A stretch of 64,000 bases of DNA from Streptomyces luteolus (GCF_029968015.1 NZ_JASCIS010000034.1:22144-86143); one strand, 5' to 3'; positions 1 through 8,726 are shown, numbered from the stretch's first letter. A program made the numbers and translations. The notes: generated by a model not told the origin, from the letters alone.

Positions 1-531
1 GCTGGCTCCCTCGGGGAACGAGCCGACCGGGGTGGTGGTCCGCATACCGAGGTCCACGAGGTTGGCCAGTCCGGTCCGGTACTCGTCCCCCCAGGGGAAC
101 TCCCGCCCGTCGTCCCCCCGGGCAGCGCGCTCCCACTCGTCCTCCGAGGGCAGCCGCACACCTACCCCGCCGAGCAGCGCGTCGATCCAACCGCAGTACG
201 CGACGGCTTCCCCCCAGGGGACACCGGTCACGGGATGGTCGGCCGACCCGCGCGGCGCCGGCCGCCCGGTGTCCGCGGCGAACTCCGCCCACTGCCCGAC
301 GGTCACCGGGACACGTCCGATCAGGAACGCCGGTACGTGAACCTCCGCCCGCGGCGCCTCCTTCAGGTACCACTTCACCGGCACCCCGGTGTCCCGATAC
401 CGCTCGGCAACCCCCGGCACGTCCCCCTCGGCTGTCCCCCGCGCCACGATCCCCGCGGGAACCCGAACCCAGTCCACCTGCGGGGCAGGCAAACGGTGTT
501 GCGACTGGTTCTGGTCCTGGTTCTGGTTCAT
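1..531 (-). CDS. Formylglycine-generating-enzyme (SUMF1/FGE-sulfatase) family protein, 3' part cut by window edge
   Basis: The gene starts at ATG 531 on the minus strand and stays open for 177 codons to base 1, so its C-terminal part lies outside. The visible part has a Q/N-rich leader (MNQNQDQNQSQ), then the FGE-type fold: IGRVPVTVGQWAEF, HPVTGVPWGEAVAYCGWI and the family signature RLPSEDEWERAARG, followed by FPWGDEY. Members oxidise a cysteine to formylglycine in sulfatases or, in other subfamilies, act in ergothioneine-type sulfoxide synthesis or as lectin-like domains. The catalytic cysteines of true FGEs lie further C-terminal and cannot be checked, so the activity is open; the fold assignment is firm. 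Confidence 0.88.
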   Translation of the reverse strand, partial: MNQNQDQNQSQHRLPAPQVDWVRVPAGIVARGTAEGDVPGVAERYRDTGVPVKWYLKEAPRAEVHVPAFLIGRVPVTVGQWAEFAADTGRPAPRGSADHPVTGVPWGEAVAYCGWIDALLGGVGVRLPSEDEWERAARGDDGREFPWGDEYRTGLANLVDLGMRTTTPVGSFPEGAS

Positions 532-579
532 TACGGCTGCTCCTCGGTCTTCGCGGACCGCGCTCATGGGCGGCATACG

Positions 580-607
580 AAAAGGGCCCGCACCGGCGGG
601 CCCTTTT
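580..607 (-). terminator. Rho-independent-type hairpin
   Basis: Perfect inverted repeat AAAAGGGCCCG/CGGGCCCTTTT with a 6-nt loop, just downstream of the small secreted-protein gene and before the FGE-like gene. It looks symmetric and could end transcripts in either direction. Confidence 0.75.
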
Positions 608-625
608 CAGTGCTGGTTCGCACTC

Positions 626-838
626 CTAGTTGCTGCAATATCCCACGCCGAGCACGCCGATCCCGCAGAGGATGTTCAGGCCGATTCCTGTCCAGTCGTC
701 ATCCTCCGGGCTCGGCGCGCGGTGCTCGACCGCGTTTGCCGGTCGCTCAGCTGCCACTGCTCCTGCGCCGGCGCCGGCGCCGAAGATCATTGCAGTGGCC
801 ATCAGAGTGACGGCGGTAAGCCTGGCACGGTTCCGCAT
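626..838 (-). CDS. Small secreted hypothetical protein (70 aa)
   Basis: ATG at 838 is preceded by GGAGG at good spacing. The first ~30 residues form a Sec signal peptide (MRNRAR, then an alanine/glycine-rich hydrophobic stretch ending AVAAE). The mature ~40-residue peptide is acidic in its first half (SPEDDDW) and ends in a hydrophobic stretch with two cysteines (ILCGIG and the terminal GYCSN), which could pair after export. I recognise no family. A hairpin follows the stop codon, so it is probably monocistronic. Confidence 0.6.
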   Translation of the reverse strand: MRNRARLTAVTLMATAMIFGAGAGAGAVAAERPANAVEHRAPSPEDDDWTGIGLNILCGIGVLGVGYCSN

Positions 839-994
839 TACGCCTCCAATACGACGGTGTACTGACTCTCAAACCGTCACCGTCAGCGCCCGACCGTGCA
901 ACGCGTGGTGGTCTGAACGGAGGGGGAGATGCCTGCGGAGGCGCCGAGATCCGAGTGCTGGGCTGAGCTTTGAGCCCCGGGCTCACAGCGAGGA

Positions 995-2179
995 TCATCC
1001 GGCGGTTTCGCACGCCCGGACACGGGCTGTCTCCCGCACCCGGGCCGGCCGCACCCCGACCCCGATCCAGCCGGTCAGGACCATGGCGAGCCCCGCGGGG
1101 ATCAGCGCCAGTCCGGCAAGATCGACCGAATTGACTCCCCCGGCCAAGAGGCTGCTTCCCAGGGCGGCTCCCGCCGCGGAGCCGAGGTACATCGCGGCCA
1201 TCTGGAAAGCGATGACCGGCATGGCCTGGGCTGGGCGGTCCTGGGTGAGTGCTTGCTGCACGGTCGGAACGCTCGCCCACCCGGCAGCTCCCCACGTGGC
1301 CGCGGCGATCAACCACACAGCCGGAGCAGAAGAGATCCAGACCGTCGCGAAGCTCGCGGCGAGTATCGCGGGCAGGACCAGAAGCAGCGCCCTCGGCCCG
1401 TATCTGTCCAACGGCTTGCCGATCAGCGCGGCCCCGGTGACGCCACCGATGCCCCATGCCCACACGAGGGCGAAGCCCCAGCCTTGAAGACCTCGCGAGT
1501 CCGCCATGGGAAGCAGGTACGTGTAGAGGCCGAGGCTGGCCACGCCGAGCAGGAACGCCGCGACGATTCCGGCGGAGGTCCTGCCCGAGCGCAGCACTCC
1601 GAAGACCGGCGCCCCGTCCGTCCTGGGCAACGGCGGCAGCGTGCGTGCGCGGGAGGCGAGGGCGATCATGCTGAGTACGCCGACAGCGACGACCAGGGCC
1701 ATGGTCCAGCGCCAGCCCCGGCTTTCGCCGATCAGCATCCCCACGGGCACTCCGGCGACGGTCCCCGTGGACAGGCCGAAGGTGACCATCGCCATCGCCC
1801 GGCCGCGCTCTCGCTCAGTGACCATCGCCGCGGCGGTCGCGGTAGCGACAGCCGTGAGGATGCCGGCGCCCGCGCCGGCCATGACGCGGGAGCCAAGGAA
1901 GATCCCGACTCCCGGTGCGACGACCGTGATGAGGTTCCCGAGATTGAACACGCCGAGCGCGATCAGCAACGCTCGCGCGGTACTGCCTTGGGTGAGCCTT
2001 CCGGACAGCAGCGGTCCGGCCACGGCGTAGGCAGCGGTGAAGGCAGTCACCCCGAGGCCGATCACCGCGACTGTGGTCGCCAGTGAGTCGGCGATCGACG
2101 GCAGTACGCCGGCGACGACGTACGCGTCGATGCCGAGCGCGATGGCGGCGGTGACCAGGGGCCACACCTTGCGGATCAC
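995..2179 (-). CDS. MFS drug efflux transporter (DHA1 type)
   Basis: 394 residues with about 12 hydrophobic segments and the usual two-halves layout of drug/H+ antiporters. The first helix is VWPLVTAAIALGIDAYVVAGVLP, and the loop after helix 2 has SGRLTQ as in motif A of the family. The GTG start overlaps the stop of the upstream ArsR-family gene (bases 2176-2179), so the pair is translationally coupled and the regulator probably controls this pump. Substrate cannot be told from sequence; chloramphenicol and sugar exporters belong to the same clade. Confidence 0.88.
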   Translation of the reverse strand: MIRKVWPLVTAAIALGIDAYVVAGVLPSIADSLATTVAVIGLGVTAFTAAYAVAGPLLSGRLTQGSTARALLIALGVFNLGNLITVVAPGVGIFLGSRVMAGAGAGILTAVATATAAAMVTERERGRAMAMVTFGLSTGTVAGVPVGMLIGESRGWRWTMALVVAVGVLSMIALASRARTLPPLPRTDGAPVFGVLRSGRTSAGIVAAFLLGVASLGLYTYLLPMADSRGLQGWGFALVWAWGIGGVTGAALIGKPLDRYGPRALLLVLPAILAASFATVWISSAPAVWLIAAATWGAAGWASVPTVQQALTQDRPAQAMPVIAFQMAAMYLGSAAGAALGSSLLAGGVNSVDLAGLALIPAGLAMVLTGWIGVGVRPARVRETARVRACETAG

Positions 2180-2550
2180 GCGCCCTCCTCGTCGTCCACG
2201 TCGTCCACGTCGTCCACGTCGTCCACGTCGTCCACGGGTGCCGGATAGCCGTTGAGGACGGTCTGGATCAGTCCGGGGAACCGGGCCTCCAGATCGTCCT
2301 CACGGAGCCGGATCATGCACTTGCGCCCCTCGGCGCGTACGAAGACGATCCCGGACTCGCGCAGCAGGCTCGTGTGGTGCGTCAGCGTCGACCGCGGCAG
2401 TTCCGGGCCGAGTTCGATGCTGTCCACTTCTCCTCGCTCGACGAGCATGCGGACCATGTTCAGCCGCAGCGGCTCGCTCAGCGCGAACAAGACCTTGGGC
2501 ATCGCGATCTCTGACGTTTCCGGATGCTGGTAGACCCGCGCAGGAGTCAT
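2176..2550 (-). CDS. ArsR-family winged-helix regulator with an acidic repeat tail
   Basis: Helix-turn-helix region MPKVLFALSEPLRLNMVRML...PRSTLTHHTSLLRESGIV is typical of ArsR/HTH_20 proteins. No metal-binding CVC-like motif is visible, so it may sense a drug or another ligand. I take ATG 2550 because GGGAGGGG lies just upstream; a GTG at 2583 would add 11 residues. The C-terminus ends in five Asp-Asp-Val units coded by a 9-bp tandem repeat. The stop overlaps the MFS start by 3-4 bases. Two GTTCGA motifs at 2566 and 2591 upstream are possible operator half-sites. Confidence 0.85.
   Translation of the reverse strand: MTPARVYQHPETSEIAMPKVLFALSEPLRLNMVRMLVERGEVDSIELGPELPRSTLTHHTSLLRESGIVFVRAEGRKCMIRLREDDLEARFPGLIQTVLNGYPAPVDDVDDVDDVDDVDDEEGA
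2191..2235. repeat. 9-bp tandem repeat (5 units) in the ArsR-family gene
   Basis: Five exact units of GTCGTCCAC (plus strand) encode a (DDV)n tail on the minus strand. Copy-number change keeps the reading frame, so the tail length could vary between strains. Confidence 0.9.
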
Positions 2551-2711
2551 CGCCCCTCCCTGATCGTTCGAAAAATCTCGCACGAAGATAGTTCGATGAT
2601 TCCCGCACGGTCAAGCTCGGGCGCGGATCGCCTTGACGACCCGTCACATCCGCATCACCACCAGCCCGTCCGCTCACGCATCGCCCGCACAAGCCCCGCG
2701 CAACGCAGAAA

Positions 2712-2828
2712 CGCCCGCCCCCACCGAAGTGGAGTCGGGCGCTTCTCAGCAGGTCAGACGGGGTTTCCGTAGACCCTCGCGTCGTAGGCCGTGTGGGACT
2801 CGAACCCACAACCAATGGATTAAAAGTC
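2712..2828 (-). repeat. tRNA-Lys 3' segment plus flank, partner of the island copy
   Basis: This 117-nt stretch runs from the anticodon arm of tRNA-Lys to beyond a GC-rich hairpin. It recurs with one mismatch at 52043-52159 on the opposite strand. See that entry for interpretation. Confidence 0.9.
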
Positions 2829-2857
2829 CACTGCTCTGCCAATTGAGCTAACGGCCC
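2785..2857 (-). tRNA. tRNA-Lys(TTT)
   Basis: 73-nt cloverleaf on the minus strand with acceptor GGGCCGT/ACGGCCT, D-arm AGCTCAATTGGCAGAGC, anticodon loop CTTTTAA (anticodon TTT) and T-loop TTCGAGTC. Its 3' portion plus downstream sequence is duplicated inside the island at 52043-52159, the hallmark of a tRNA used as an integration site. Confidence 0.97.
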
Positions 2858-2926
2858 GCGTCAACGCACCCCCCGAGCATAGCCGCAGGAGCGGACAGAG
2901 CCGATCGGGTATCGGTGCGGCGACGT

Positions 2927-2964
2927 GAGAAGCGGACCGGCTCCGTGGAGTCGGCCCGCTTCTC
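2927..2964 (-). terminator. Terminator of the DEAD-box helicase gene
   Basis: Hairpin with arms GAGAAGCG and CGCTTCTC and additional internal pairing, 26 nt past the helicase stop. Confidence 0.7.
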
Positions 2965-2989
2965 AGGTCAGTTGCCGGTGCCGGCGGGG

Positions 2990-5140
2990 TCAGCCGTTGC
3001 GCTTCCAGCGCGGCTTGTCGTCACGGCGGCCGAAGGAGCCGGCGCCGCGGTCGTCACGGCGGTTGAACGGACGGTCGCTGCCACCGCGGTGGTCGCGACG
3101 GTCGCGGTTGAAGGGGCGGTCGTCGCGGTTGAACGGACGGTCGCTGCCGCCGCGGTGGTCGCGGCGGTCGCGGTTGAAGCCGCCGTTGCCGCCACGGTCG
3201 TCCCGGCGGAAGCCGCCCCGCTCGTCCCGGCGGAAGCCACCACGGTCGTTGTCGCGGCGGTCGCGGTTGAAGCCGCCGTTGCCGCCACGGTCGTTGTCAC
3301 GGCGCTCGAAGGAACGGCCACCCCGGTCGTCCCGGCGGAAGCCACCACGGTCGTTGTCGCGGCGGTCGCGGTTGAAGCCGCCGTTGCCGCCACGGTCGTT
3401 GTCGCGACGCTCGAAGGAACGGCCACCGCGGTCGTCACGGTCGCGGTTGAAGCCGCGGTCACCGCGGTCGTCCCGGCGGAAACCGCCCCGGTCGTTGTCG
3501 CGGCGGTCGCGGTTGAAGCCGCCGTTGCCGCCACGGTCGTTGTCGCGACGCTCACGGCGCTCAAAGTTGCCCCGGTCGTCCCGGCGTTCCCGACGCTCGT
3601 ACGACGGACGCTCCTCGCGGAACTCCCGCTGCTCGCGCACCTCGCGCTGCTGCTGCTCGGGCACCTCGACCTCGGCGACGGCGGCCTCGGCGGCAGCGGC
3701 GACGGCCTCGGCCGGGTCCTCGCCCCGCTCGCGCGCGGCGCGGGCGGTGAGGCGGTCGGCCTCCTCGCGCAGCTCGGTGGCGCGACGCTGCGCGCGCTCC
3801 AGCTCCTTGGTGAGCTGCGACACGTCACGCTCGGCCTGCTTCGCCGCGTTGTCCGCGGAGTCTGCCTGGACCTCGGTCAGCGACCGGGCGCCGGTGATCT
3901 CGGCGACCTCCGGGTCGAAGGCGCCGCCCTGGCCGATGATGTGGCGCGAGGCGTCGACGCCCGCGTCCTCCATCAGCCGGAAGATCTGCCGACGCTGGTG
4001 CGGCAGCGAGAGCGAGACGACGGTGCCGGAGCGGCCCGCGCGGGCCGTACGGCCGGAGCGGTGCAGGTAGTCCTTGTGGTCACCGGCCGGGTCCACGTTG
4101 AGGACCAGGTCGATGCCGTCGACGTGGATGCCGCGGGCGGCGACGTCGGTGGCGACGAGCGCGTTGACGTACCCGTCCTTGAAGTCGGCGAGCGTCCGCG
4201 TACGGGCGCCCTGCGTCATGCCGCCGTGCAGCGCGTCCGCCTTCACGCCGGAGTCGCGCAGCTGCTCCGCGATGCGGTCGGCGCCGAGCTGGGTGCGGAC
4301 GAAGATGATGGTGCGGCCCTTGCGCGCGGCGATCGCGGCGGTGACCGGCGCCTTGTCGCGGGGCTTCACGATCAGGATGTGGTGCGTCATGGTCGTGACG
4401 GCGCCCTGGGCGGCGTCGACCTCGTGCGTGACCGGGTCGGTCAGGTAGCGCTTGACCAGCGTGGAGATCTCGTTCTCCATCGTGGCCGAGAACAGCATGC
4501 GCTGGCCGCCCGCCGGAACCTGGTCGAGCAGCTCGGTGACCTCGGGCAGGAAGCCCAGGTCGGACATCTGGTCGGCCTCGTCGAGGACGGCGACCTGGAC
4601 GTTCTCCAGGGAGCAGGCGCCGCGGTTGATGATGTCGCGCAGCCGGCCCGGGGTGGCGACGAGGATGTCGACGCCGCGCTCCAGGGCGTAGATCTGGTTG
4701 CCCATCGACGTACCGCCGCAGACGACCTTCATCTTCAGGCCGAGGACGTCGCCGTACGGCTGGAGGGCGTCGGCGACCTGCATCGCCAGCTCACGGGTCG
4801 GGGTCAGGATGACCGCGCGGGGCTTCTTCTTCTCCGTACGGCCTTCGGCGAGCGCCGCCAGGGTCGGCAGACCGAAGGAGAGGGTCTTGCCGGAGCCGGT
4901 GCGGCCGCGGCCGAGGATGTCCTTGCCGGCCAGGGCGTCCGGGATGGTCGCGGCCTGGATCGGGAAGGGCGTGGTCACGCCGTTCTGCGCGAGCTTGCGG
5001 ACGACGCCCTCGGGCAGGCCCAGGTCAGCGAAGGTGACCTCGGGCGCCTCGGGGGCTTCGGGAGCGGCCGTCTCGGTGACGACAGCGTCGTCCGCGCTGT
5101 TCTCGGGCAGGACGGAGTGCTCAGTACTGAAAGTGGACAT
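2990..5140 (-). CDS. DEAD-box ATP-dependent RNA helicase with RGG/RD-rich C-terminal repeats
   Basis: 716 residues. Residues ~36-400 are a full helicase core: Q-motif region FADLGLPEGVVRKLAQNGVT, motif I GRTGSGKT (79-86), motif II DEAD (187-190), motif III SAT (218-220), motif VI HRSGRTARAG. The last ~220 residues are low-complexity repeats of the type RRDNDRGG-NGGFNRD-RR, a basic/aspartate/glycine-rich RNA-binding tail. It probably remodels structured RNA in ribosome assembly or mRNA decay. ATG start with a 257-bp upstream gap in which I see no gene; a hairpin follows the stop. Such tails on actinobacterial DEAD helicases are usual, but the length and regularity here are notable. Confidence 0.95.
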   Translation of the reverse strand: MSTFSTEHSVLPENSADDAVVTETAAPEAPEAPEVTFADLGLPEGVVRKLAQNGVTTPFPIQAATIPDALAGKDILGRGRTGSGKTLSFGLPTLAALAEGRTEKKKPRAVILTPTRELAMQVADALQPYGDVLGLKMKVVCGGTSMGNQIYALERGVDILVATPGRLRDIINRGACSLENVQVAVLDEADQMSDLGFLPEVTELLDQVPAGGQRMLFSATMENEISTLVKRYLTDPVTHEVDAAQGAVTTMTHHILIVKPRDKAPVTAAIAARKGRTIIFVRTQLGADRIAEQLRDSGVKADALHGGMTQGARTRTLADFKDGYVNALVATDVAARGIHVDGIDLVLNVDPAGDHKDYLHRSGRTARAGRSGTVVSLSLPHQRRQIFRLMEDAGVDASRHIIGQGGAFDPEVAEITGARSLTEVQADSADNAAKQAERDVSQLTKELERAQRRATELREEADRLTARAARERGEDPAEAVAAAAEAAVAEVEVPEQQQREVREQREFREERPSYERRERRDDRGNFERRERRDNDRGGNGGFNRDRRDNDRGGFRRDDRGDRGFNRDRDDRGGRSFERRDNDRGGNGGFNRDRRDNDRGGFRRDDRGGRSFERRDNDRGGNGGFNRDRRDNDRGGFRRDERGGFRRDDRGGNGGFNRDRRDHRGGSDRPFNRDDRPFNRDRRDHRGGSDRPFNRRDDRGAGSFGRRDDKPRWKRNG

Positions 5141-5397
5141 GCGAAATGCGAAACCTTCCGGAGTCTCGGCACGCGCCCAAACTCCGTGAATCGCAATTCG
5201 ACCGCCTCAATGCGGTCAGCCACGGCTAGGGAGAGTACGCGCCACACGGCGCTCTTCGATGCTGGCGCCGGGCAAATGGGATCAAACGATCTACCACTGT
5301 ACGCACCCCTCACCCCGGATGGCAAACCGCCCCTCTGACCTGCACCGACGACCGAAACCGGACCTCCGGAGCGGGGCTGCGGGGGCCGAAGCCCGCC

Positions 5398-5949
5398 TCA
5401 GCTCGGCCCGGCCTCCGGCGACGGCTCCCGCGCCGTGAAGCTCGCCCCGCGCACCCCGCCCGAGCCCCCCGAACCGCCGGACTGACCGCCGCCCGCCGCG
5501 GACGAGGACGGCTCCCCGGTGTCCGGCGGCGTGGGCGTCGTCCCCGGCGTGCTCTGCGGGGGCGGGGGCGTGGGCGCCTGCGTCGCGGAGGGCCGGGGTT
5601 TGGGCGTCGTACGCCCCGGACCGGGCCGGTCGGGCGAGGACGACGGGCGGGCCGGGGTCGCCGGGCGCGAGGCCGAGTCGGAGGCGGCGGGGGAACTCTC
5701 CGCGTCACCGCTCTCGGCGTCACCGCCCTCGGGGCGCACACCGTCCGGCCGCGCGCCCTCCCGCCCCGTGACACCACTCACCACGGGCCCGCCGTCCGGC
5801 CCGGCCTCACCGGCGTTCTCGCCCGCGGACCGGGAGGACTTGGCGGGCGCGGGCTCCTGGGCGTCCCCGCCGACGCTCACACACCCGGCGCCCGCACCGA
5901 GGGCGACCACCACCGCGGCCAGACGAACGGGTACGGACAACTGGCGCAC
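5398..5949 (-). CDS. Putative Pro/Ser-rich lipoprotein
   Basis: I start at GTG 5949, which has GGAGGTG upstream. The product (183 aa) opens with a basic n-region, a hydrophobic stretch LAAVVVALGAGAG and then Cys, a relaxed lipobox (AGAG-C), suggesting export and lipid anchoring. The rest is low-complexity: Ser/Pro/Thr/Gly-rich with PTPPPPQSTPG and GGSGGSGG segments, as in cell-wall spanning linkers. No catalytic domain is visible. It is divergent from the metallopeptidase gene. Confidence 0.6.
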   Translation of the reverse strand: MRQLSVPVRLAAVVVALGAGAGCVSVGGDAQEPAPAKSSRSAGENAGEAGPDGGPVVSGVTGREGARPDGVRPEGGDAESGDAESSPAASDSASRPATPARPSSSPDRPGPGRTTPKPRPSATQAPTPPPPQSTPGTTPTPPDTGEPSSSAAGGGQSGGSGGSGGVRGASFTAREPSPEAGPS

Positions 5950-6116
5950 GGGTGGGCACCTCCGGAGCGCGGCAATGTGTTGCCCTGCCCAACTCCCGCC
6001 GCCCGCAAGAGGACACGCCGCGCACACGGCGCCCGAACCGCGCGTTCCCACGGCCGCACGCCCCGCCGCACGGGAGTTCGCACCGGGGCCCGCACATCCA
6101 CCGCTCGTCCCGGACA

Positions 6117-6476
6117 ATGGGCCGTGTGCTGGAGATGACCCGTGAGGCGTTCGAAGAGCTGGTGAGCCAGGCCCTGGACCAGATCCCCCCGGAACTGACC
6201 AGGGTGATGGACAACGTGGCCGTGTTCGTGGAGGACGAACCGTCCGCCGACGACCCCGAGCTGCTCGGCCTGTACGAGGGCACGCCGCTCACCGACCGCG
6301 GCGAGTGGTACGCCGGGGTGCTCCCGGACCGCATCACGATCTACATGGGCCCGACCCTGCGCTACTGCGAGAGCCAGGAGCAGGTGGTCGACGAGGTCGC
6401 CGTCACCGTCGTCCACGAGATCGCCCACCACTTCGGCATCGACGACGAGCGCCTGCACGAGCTGGGCTGGGGCTGA
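6117..6476 (+). CDS. Zincin-like metallopeptidase family protein
   Basis: Small (about 119 aa) protein of the widespread actinobacterial family with a minimal zincin fold. The zinc-binding signature HEIAHHFGIDDERLHELGWG is at the extreme C-terminus: H-E-x-x-H plus a later His/Asp. The start is uncertain (ATG 6117, GTG 6126 or ATG 6135); none has a strong ribosome site. Upstream residues MTREAFEELVSQALDQIPPEL fit the family N-terminus. Cytoplasmic; substrate unknown. Confidence 0.85.
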   Translation: MGRVLEMTREAFEELVSQALDQIPPELTRVMDNVAVFVEDEPSADDPELLGLYEGTPLTDRGEWYAGVLPDRITIYMGPTLRYCESQEQVVDEVAVTVVHEIAHHFGIDDERLHELGWG

Positions 6477-6568
6477 CAGCCCTCGGCCCACCCCCGGGCC
6501 CGGCCCGGCATCACCACCCCCCGGCCCGGCCCGGCATGAACACCCGCAGACATGGGCATAGGGGCCCA

Positions 6569-8128
6569 ATGGCCAGCGCCCGCGCCGCCGCCCGAAACGT
6601 CCTGGACCGCGTACGGACCGCCCCGGCCGCGTTCGTACGCCACTACCGCGCGCGCCACCCGCACCCCGTCGGCGAACTGGTCCACCCGCCGCACCCCTTC
6701 GGCCGCGCCCTCGGCCTGGTCGCGGTCGTGCTGCTCGGCGCCTGGCTGGGGCTACTGATCGTCGGCAGCGTGCACGTCCCGGTCGGCCCGATGGACACGC
6801 GGATGACGCTGCGCCCCTCGCTCACCGGCGGCACGAAGATCAACGTCTCCCCGCTCGGCGCCCTCGAACTCGACTCCCACACCGCGCCGCTCCGCCTCGA
6901 CGTCGACCTGGACAGCCTCGACCCGGACCGCGCCCGCGCCCTCGTCGACCACCCCGAGCGCATCGCCGGACTGCAGGACGAGGTCACCCGCGACGTCCAG
7001 GCCGGCACCCTCGACCTGGCGCTGCGCTCCTGCGTCGCCGTGGTGCTCGGCGCCGCCGCGCTCGGCCTCGTCGTCTACCGCAGGCCCCGCCGCGCCCTCA
7101 CCGCCGGCGGCACCGCGCTCGCCCTGCTCGTGATCTGCGGCGCCACCGCCTTCGCCACCTGGAACCCCAAGTCGGTCCTGGAGCCCAGGTTCTCCGGACT
7201 GCTCTCCTCCGCCCCGTCCGTCGTCGGCAACGCCCGCAGCATCGTCAGCGAATTCGACGCGTACCAGAAGGAGTTGGCGCGCCTGGTCACCAACGTCACC
7301 AAGCTGTACGACGCCACCTCCACGCTCCCCACGTACGCCCCCGACCCGTCCACGGTCCGCGTCCTGCACGTCTCCGACATCCACCTCAACCCCGCGAGCT
7401 GGCACATCATCGCCTCGCTCGTGGAGCAGTACGAGATCGACGTGATCATCGACTCCGGCGACACCATGGACCACGGCACCGCCGCCGAGAACCGCTTCCT
7501 CGACCCGATCGAGGACCTGGGCGCCCCCTACGTCTGGGTGCGCGGCAACCACGACTCCCGGACGACCCAGCGCTATCTGGAACGCCTGAAGAACGTGCAC
7601 GTCCTGGACGACGGCCGCACCGTGAACGTCGGCGGCCTGCGCCTGGCGGGCATCGGCGACCCGCAGTTCACCCCGGACCGCTCGGTCGTCGCCCGCGGCG
7701 ACCCGGCCGAGCGCACGGCGGGCAGCTTCCTCGCCGGCTCCCTGCGCGTCCAGCGGGCCCTGGGTGCTCCGGTGGACATCGCCGTCGCGCACAACCCGGT
7801 CGCGGCCCGGCAGACCGACGGGCAGGTCCCGCTCGTCCTCGCGGGCCACGTCCACCACCCGAAGACGGAGCAACTGCCCGGCGGCACCCGGCTGCGTATC
7901 GAGGGCTCCACCGGTGGCAGCGGCCTGCGCGCCGTCGAGGGCGAGGAACCGGACCCCGTCTCCGCGTCCGTCCTGTACCTCGACCGGACCACCAAGCGCC
8001 TGCAGGCCTGGGACGAGATCCGCCTCGGCGGGCTCGGCCTCACCACGGCCGAGGTCAGCCGCCATGTCCCGCAGGAGAACGAACCCGGCGCGACGCCGTC
8101 GGCGCCGGACAGCTCACCGGCGCCATGA
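6569..8128 (+). CDS. Membrane metallophosphoesterase
   Basis: 519 aa from ATG 6569 (AGGGG upstream; ATG 6536 is an in-frame alternative). Hydrophobic segments lie near residues 45-70 (ALGLVAVVLLGAWLGLLIVG) and in two further helices around 150-210. The C-terminal half is a calcineurin-like phosphoesterase with all metal motifs: HVSDIHLNP (D-x-H), IIDSGDTMDH (GD), VRGNHDSR (GNHD), IAVAHNP and LAGHVHHPK (GHxH). It should hydrolyse a phosphomonoester or diester, with the catalytic domain probably outside or at the membrane face. The tRNA cluster follows downstream. Confidence 0.9.
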   Translation: MASARAAARNVLDRVRTAPAAFVRHYRARHPHPVGELVHPPHPFGRALGLVAVVLLGAWLGLLIVGSVHVPVGPMDTRMTLRPSLTGGTKINVSPLGALELDSHTAPLRLDVDLDSLDPDRARALVDHPERIAGLQDEVTRDVQAGTLDLALRSCVAVVLGAAALGLVVYRRPRRALTAGGTALALLVICGATAFATWNPKSVLEPRFSGLLSSAPSVVGNARSIVSEFDAYQKELARLVTNVTKLYDATSTLPTYAPDPSTVRVLHVSDIHLNPASWHIIASLVEQYEIDVIIDSGDTMDHGTAAENRFLDPIEDLGAPYVWVRGNHDSRTTQRYLERLKNVHVLDDGRTVNVGGLRLAGIGDPQFTPDRSVVARGDPAERTAGSFLAGSLRVQRALGAPVDIAVAHNPVAARQTDGQVPLVLAGHVHHPKTEQLPGGTRLRIEGSTGGSGLRAVEGEEPDPVSASVLYLDRTTKRLQAWDEIRLGGLGLTTAEVSRHVPQENEPGATPSAPDSSPAP

Positions 8129-8156
8129 CCGCCGGACGGCCTCACATCTTTTCGGT

Positions 8157-8186
8157 TTGGTCGAGGTCCAAACGCCGTAGTACAGT
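8157..8186 (+). promoter_or_regulatory. Probable promoter of the Glu-Asp-Phe tRNA cluster
   Basis: -35 TTGGTC (8157-8162), 18-bp spacer, -10 TACAGT (8181-8186), which would start transcription near 8193. Position and strand fit a promoter for the tRNA operon. Confidence 0.55.
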
Positions 8187-8192
8187 CTGGGC

Positions 8193-8333
8193 GTGCCCAA
8201 CGGCACCGGTCAGGGCTTGACCGTCCAGAACTCCGTGAGGAGCGAAGGAGAAGCAGAACCCTCCGGGGGGACGCGGAGTCACATGCTTCTGACGTCCCCG
8301 GACGCGCAGACGAAGCAGAGCTGTAACCAGTAG
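8193..8333 (+). CDS. Possible leaderless small ORF upstream of tRNA-Glu (46 aa)
   Basis: An uninterrupted GTG-to-TAG frame of 47 codons begins exactly where the predicted promoter should initiate and stops 4 nt before tRNA-Glu. It encodes a polar peptide (starts VPNGTGQGLTV, ends AQTKQSCNQ) with no recognised domain. It may be a real leaderless small gene or merely the leader of the tRNA transcript. Confidence 0.3.
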   Translation: MPNGTGQGLTVQNSVRSEGEAEPSGGTRSHMLLTSPDAQTKQSCNQ

Positions 8334-8337
8334 TTCC

Positions 8338-8410
8338 GCCCTCATCGTCTAGTGGCCCAGGACGCCGCCCTTTCAAGGCGGTAGCACGGGTTCGAATCCC
8401 GTTGGGGGCA
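8338..8410 (+). tRNA. tRNA-Glu(TTC)
   Basis: 73-nt cloverleaf; acceptor GCCCTCA/TGGGGGC (one U-G pair), anticodon loop CTTTCAA, T-loop TTCGAATC. First gene of a three-tRNA operon. Confidence 0.96.
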
Positions 8411-8448
8411 CGCACCACCCTGTGCGACACTTAGTCGCGCAACAGCTT

Positions 8449-8523
8449 GGTCCTGTGGAGCAGTTTGGAGTGCTCGCCACCCTGTCAAGGTGGAGGCCGC
8501 GGGTTCAAATCCCGTCAGGACCG
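8449..8523 (+). tRNA. tRNA-Asp(GTC), copy 1
   Basis: 75-nt cloverleaf starting GGTCCTGTGGAGCAG, anticodon GTC, T-loop TTCAAATC. Identical in sequence to the copy at 15511-15585. Confidence 0.96.
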
Positions 8524-8546
8524 CTGAGATTCCTCGCGAATCTCGT

Positions 8547-8620
8547 GGCTGGGTAGCTCAGTTGGTACGAGCGTCCGCCTGAAAAGCGGAAGGTCGCCGG
8601 TTCGACCCCGGCCCCAGCCA
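8547..8620 (+). tRNA. tRNA-Phe(GAA)
   Basis: 74-nt cloverleaf; acceptor GGCTGGG/CCCAGCC, anticodon loop CTGAAAA, T-loop TTCGACCC. Followed at once by a strong terminator. Confidence 0.97.
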
Positions 8621-8624
8621 CAAG

Positions 8625-8654
8625 TGAAGCCCCCGTCTTCGGACGGGGGCTTCA
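8625..8654 (+). terminator. Terminator of the tRNA cluster
   Basis: Perfect hairpin TGAAGCCCCCGTC / GACGGGGGCTTCA with a TTCG-type loop. Confidence 0.85.
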
Positions 8655-8726
8655 GTGTTTTCGGAACGTGCCCGTCGGGCGACCGGCTCCGCCCACCCGT
8701 ACGCCGGTGGGCGGAGCCGGTCCCGC

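Noticed and set aside
2915..5338. 807-codon open frame on the plus strand rich in Val-Ala-Ala
   Set aside because: Antisense of the DEAD-box helicase repeats; no start signal and composition follows the repeat.
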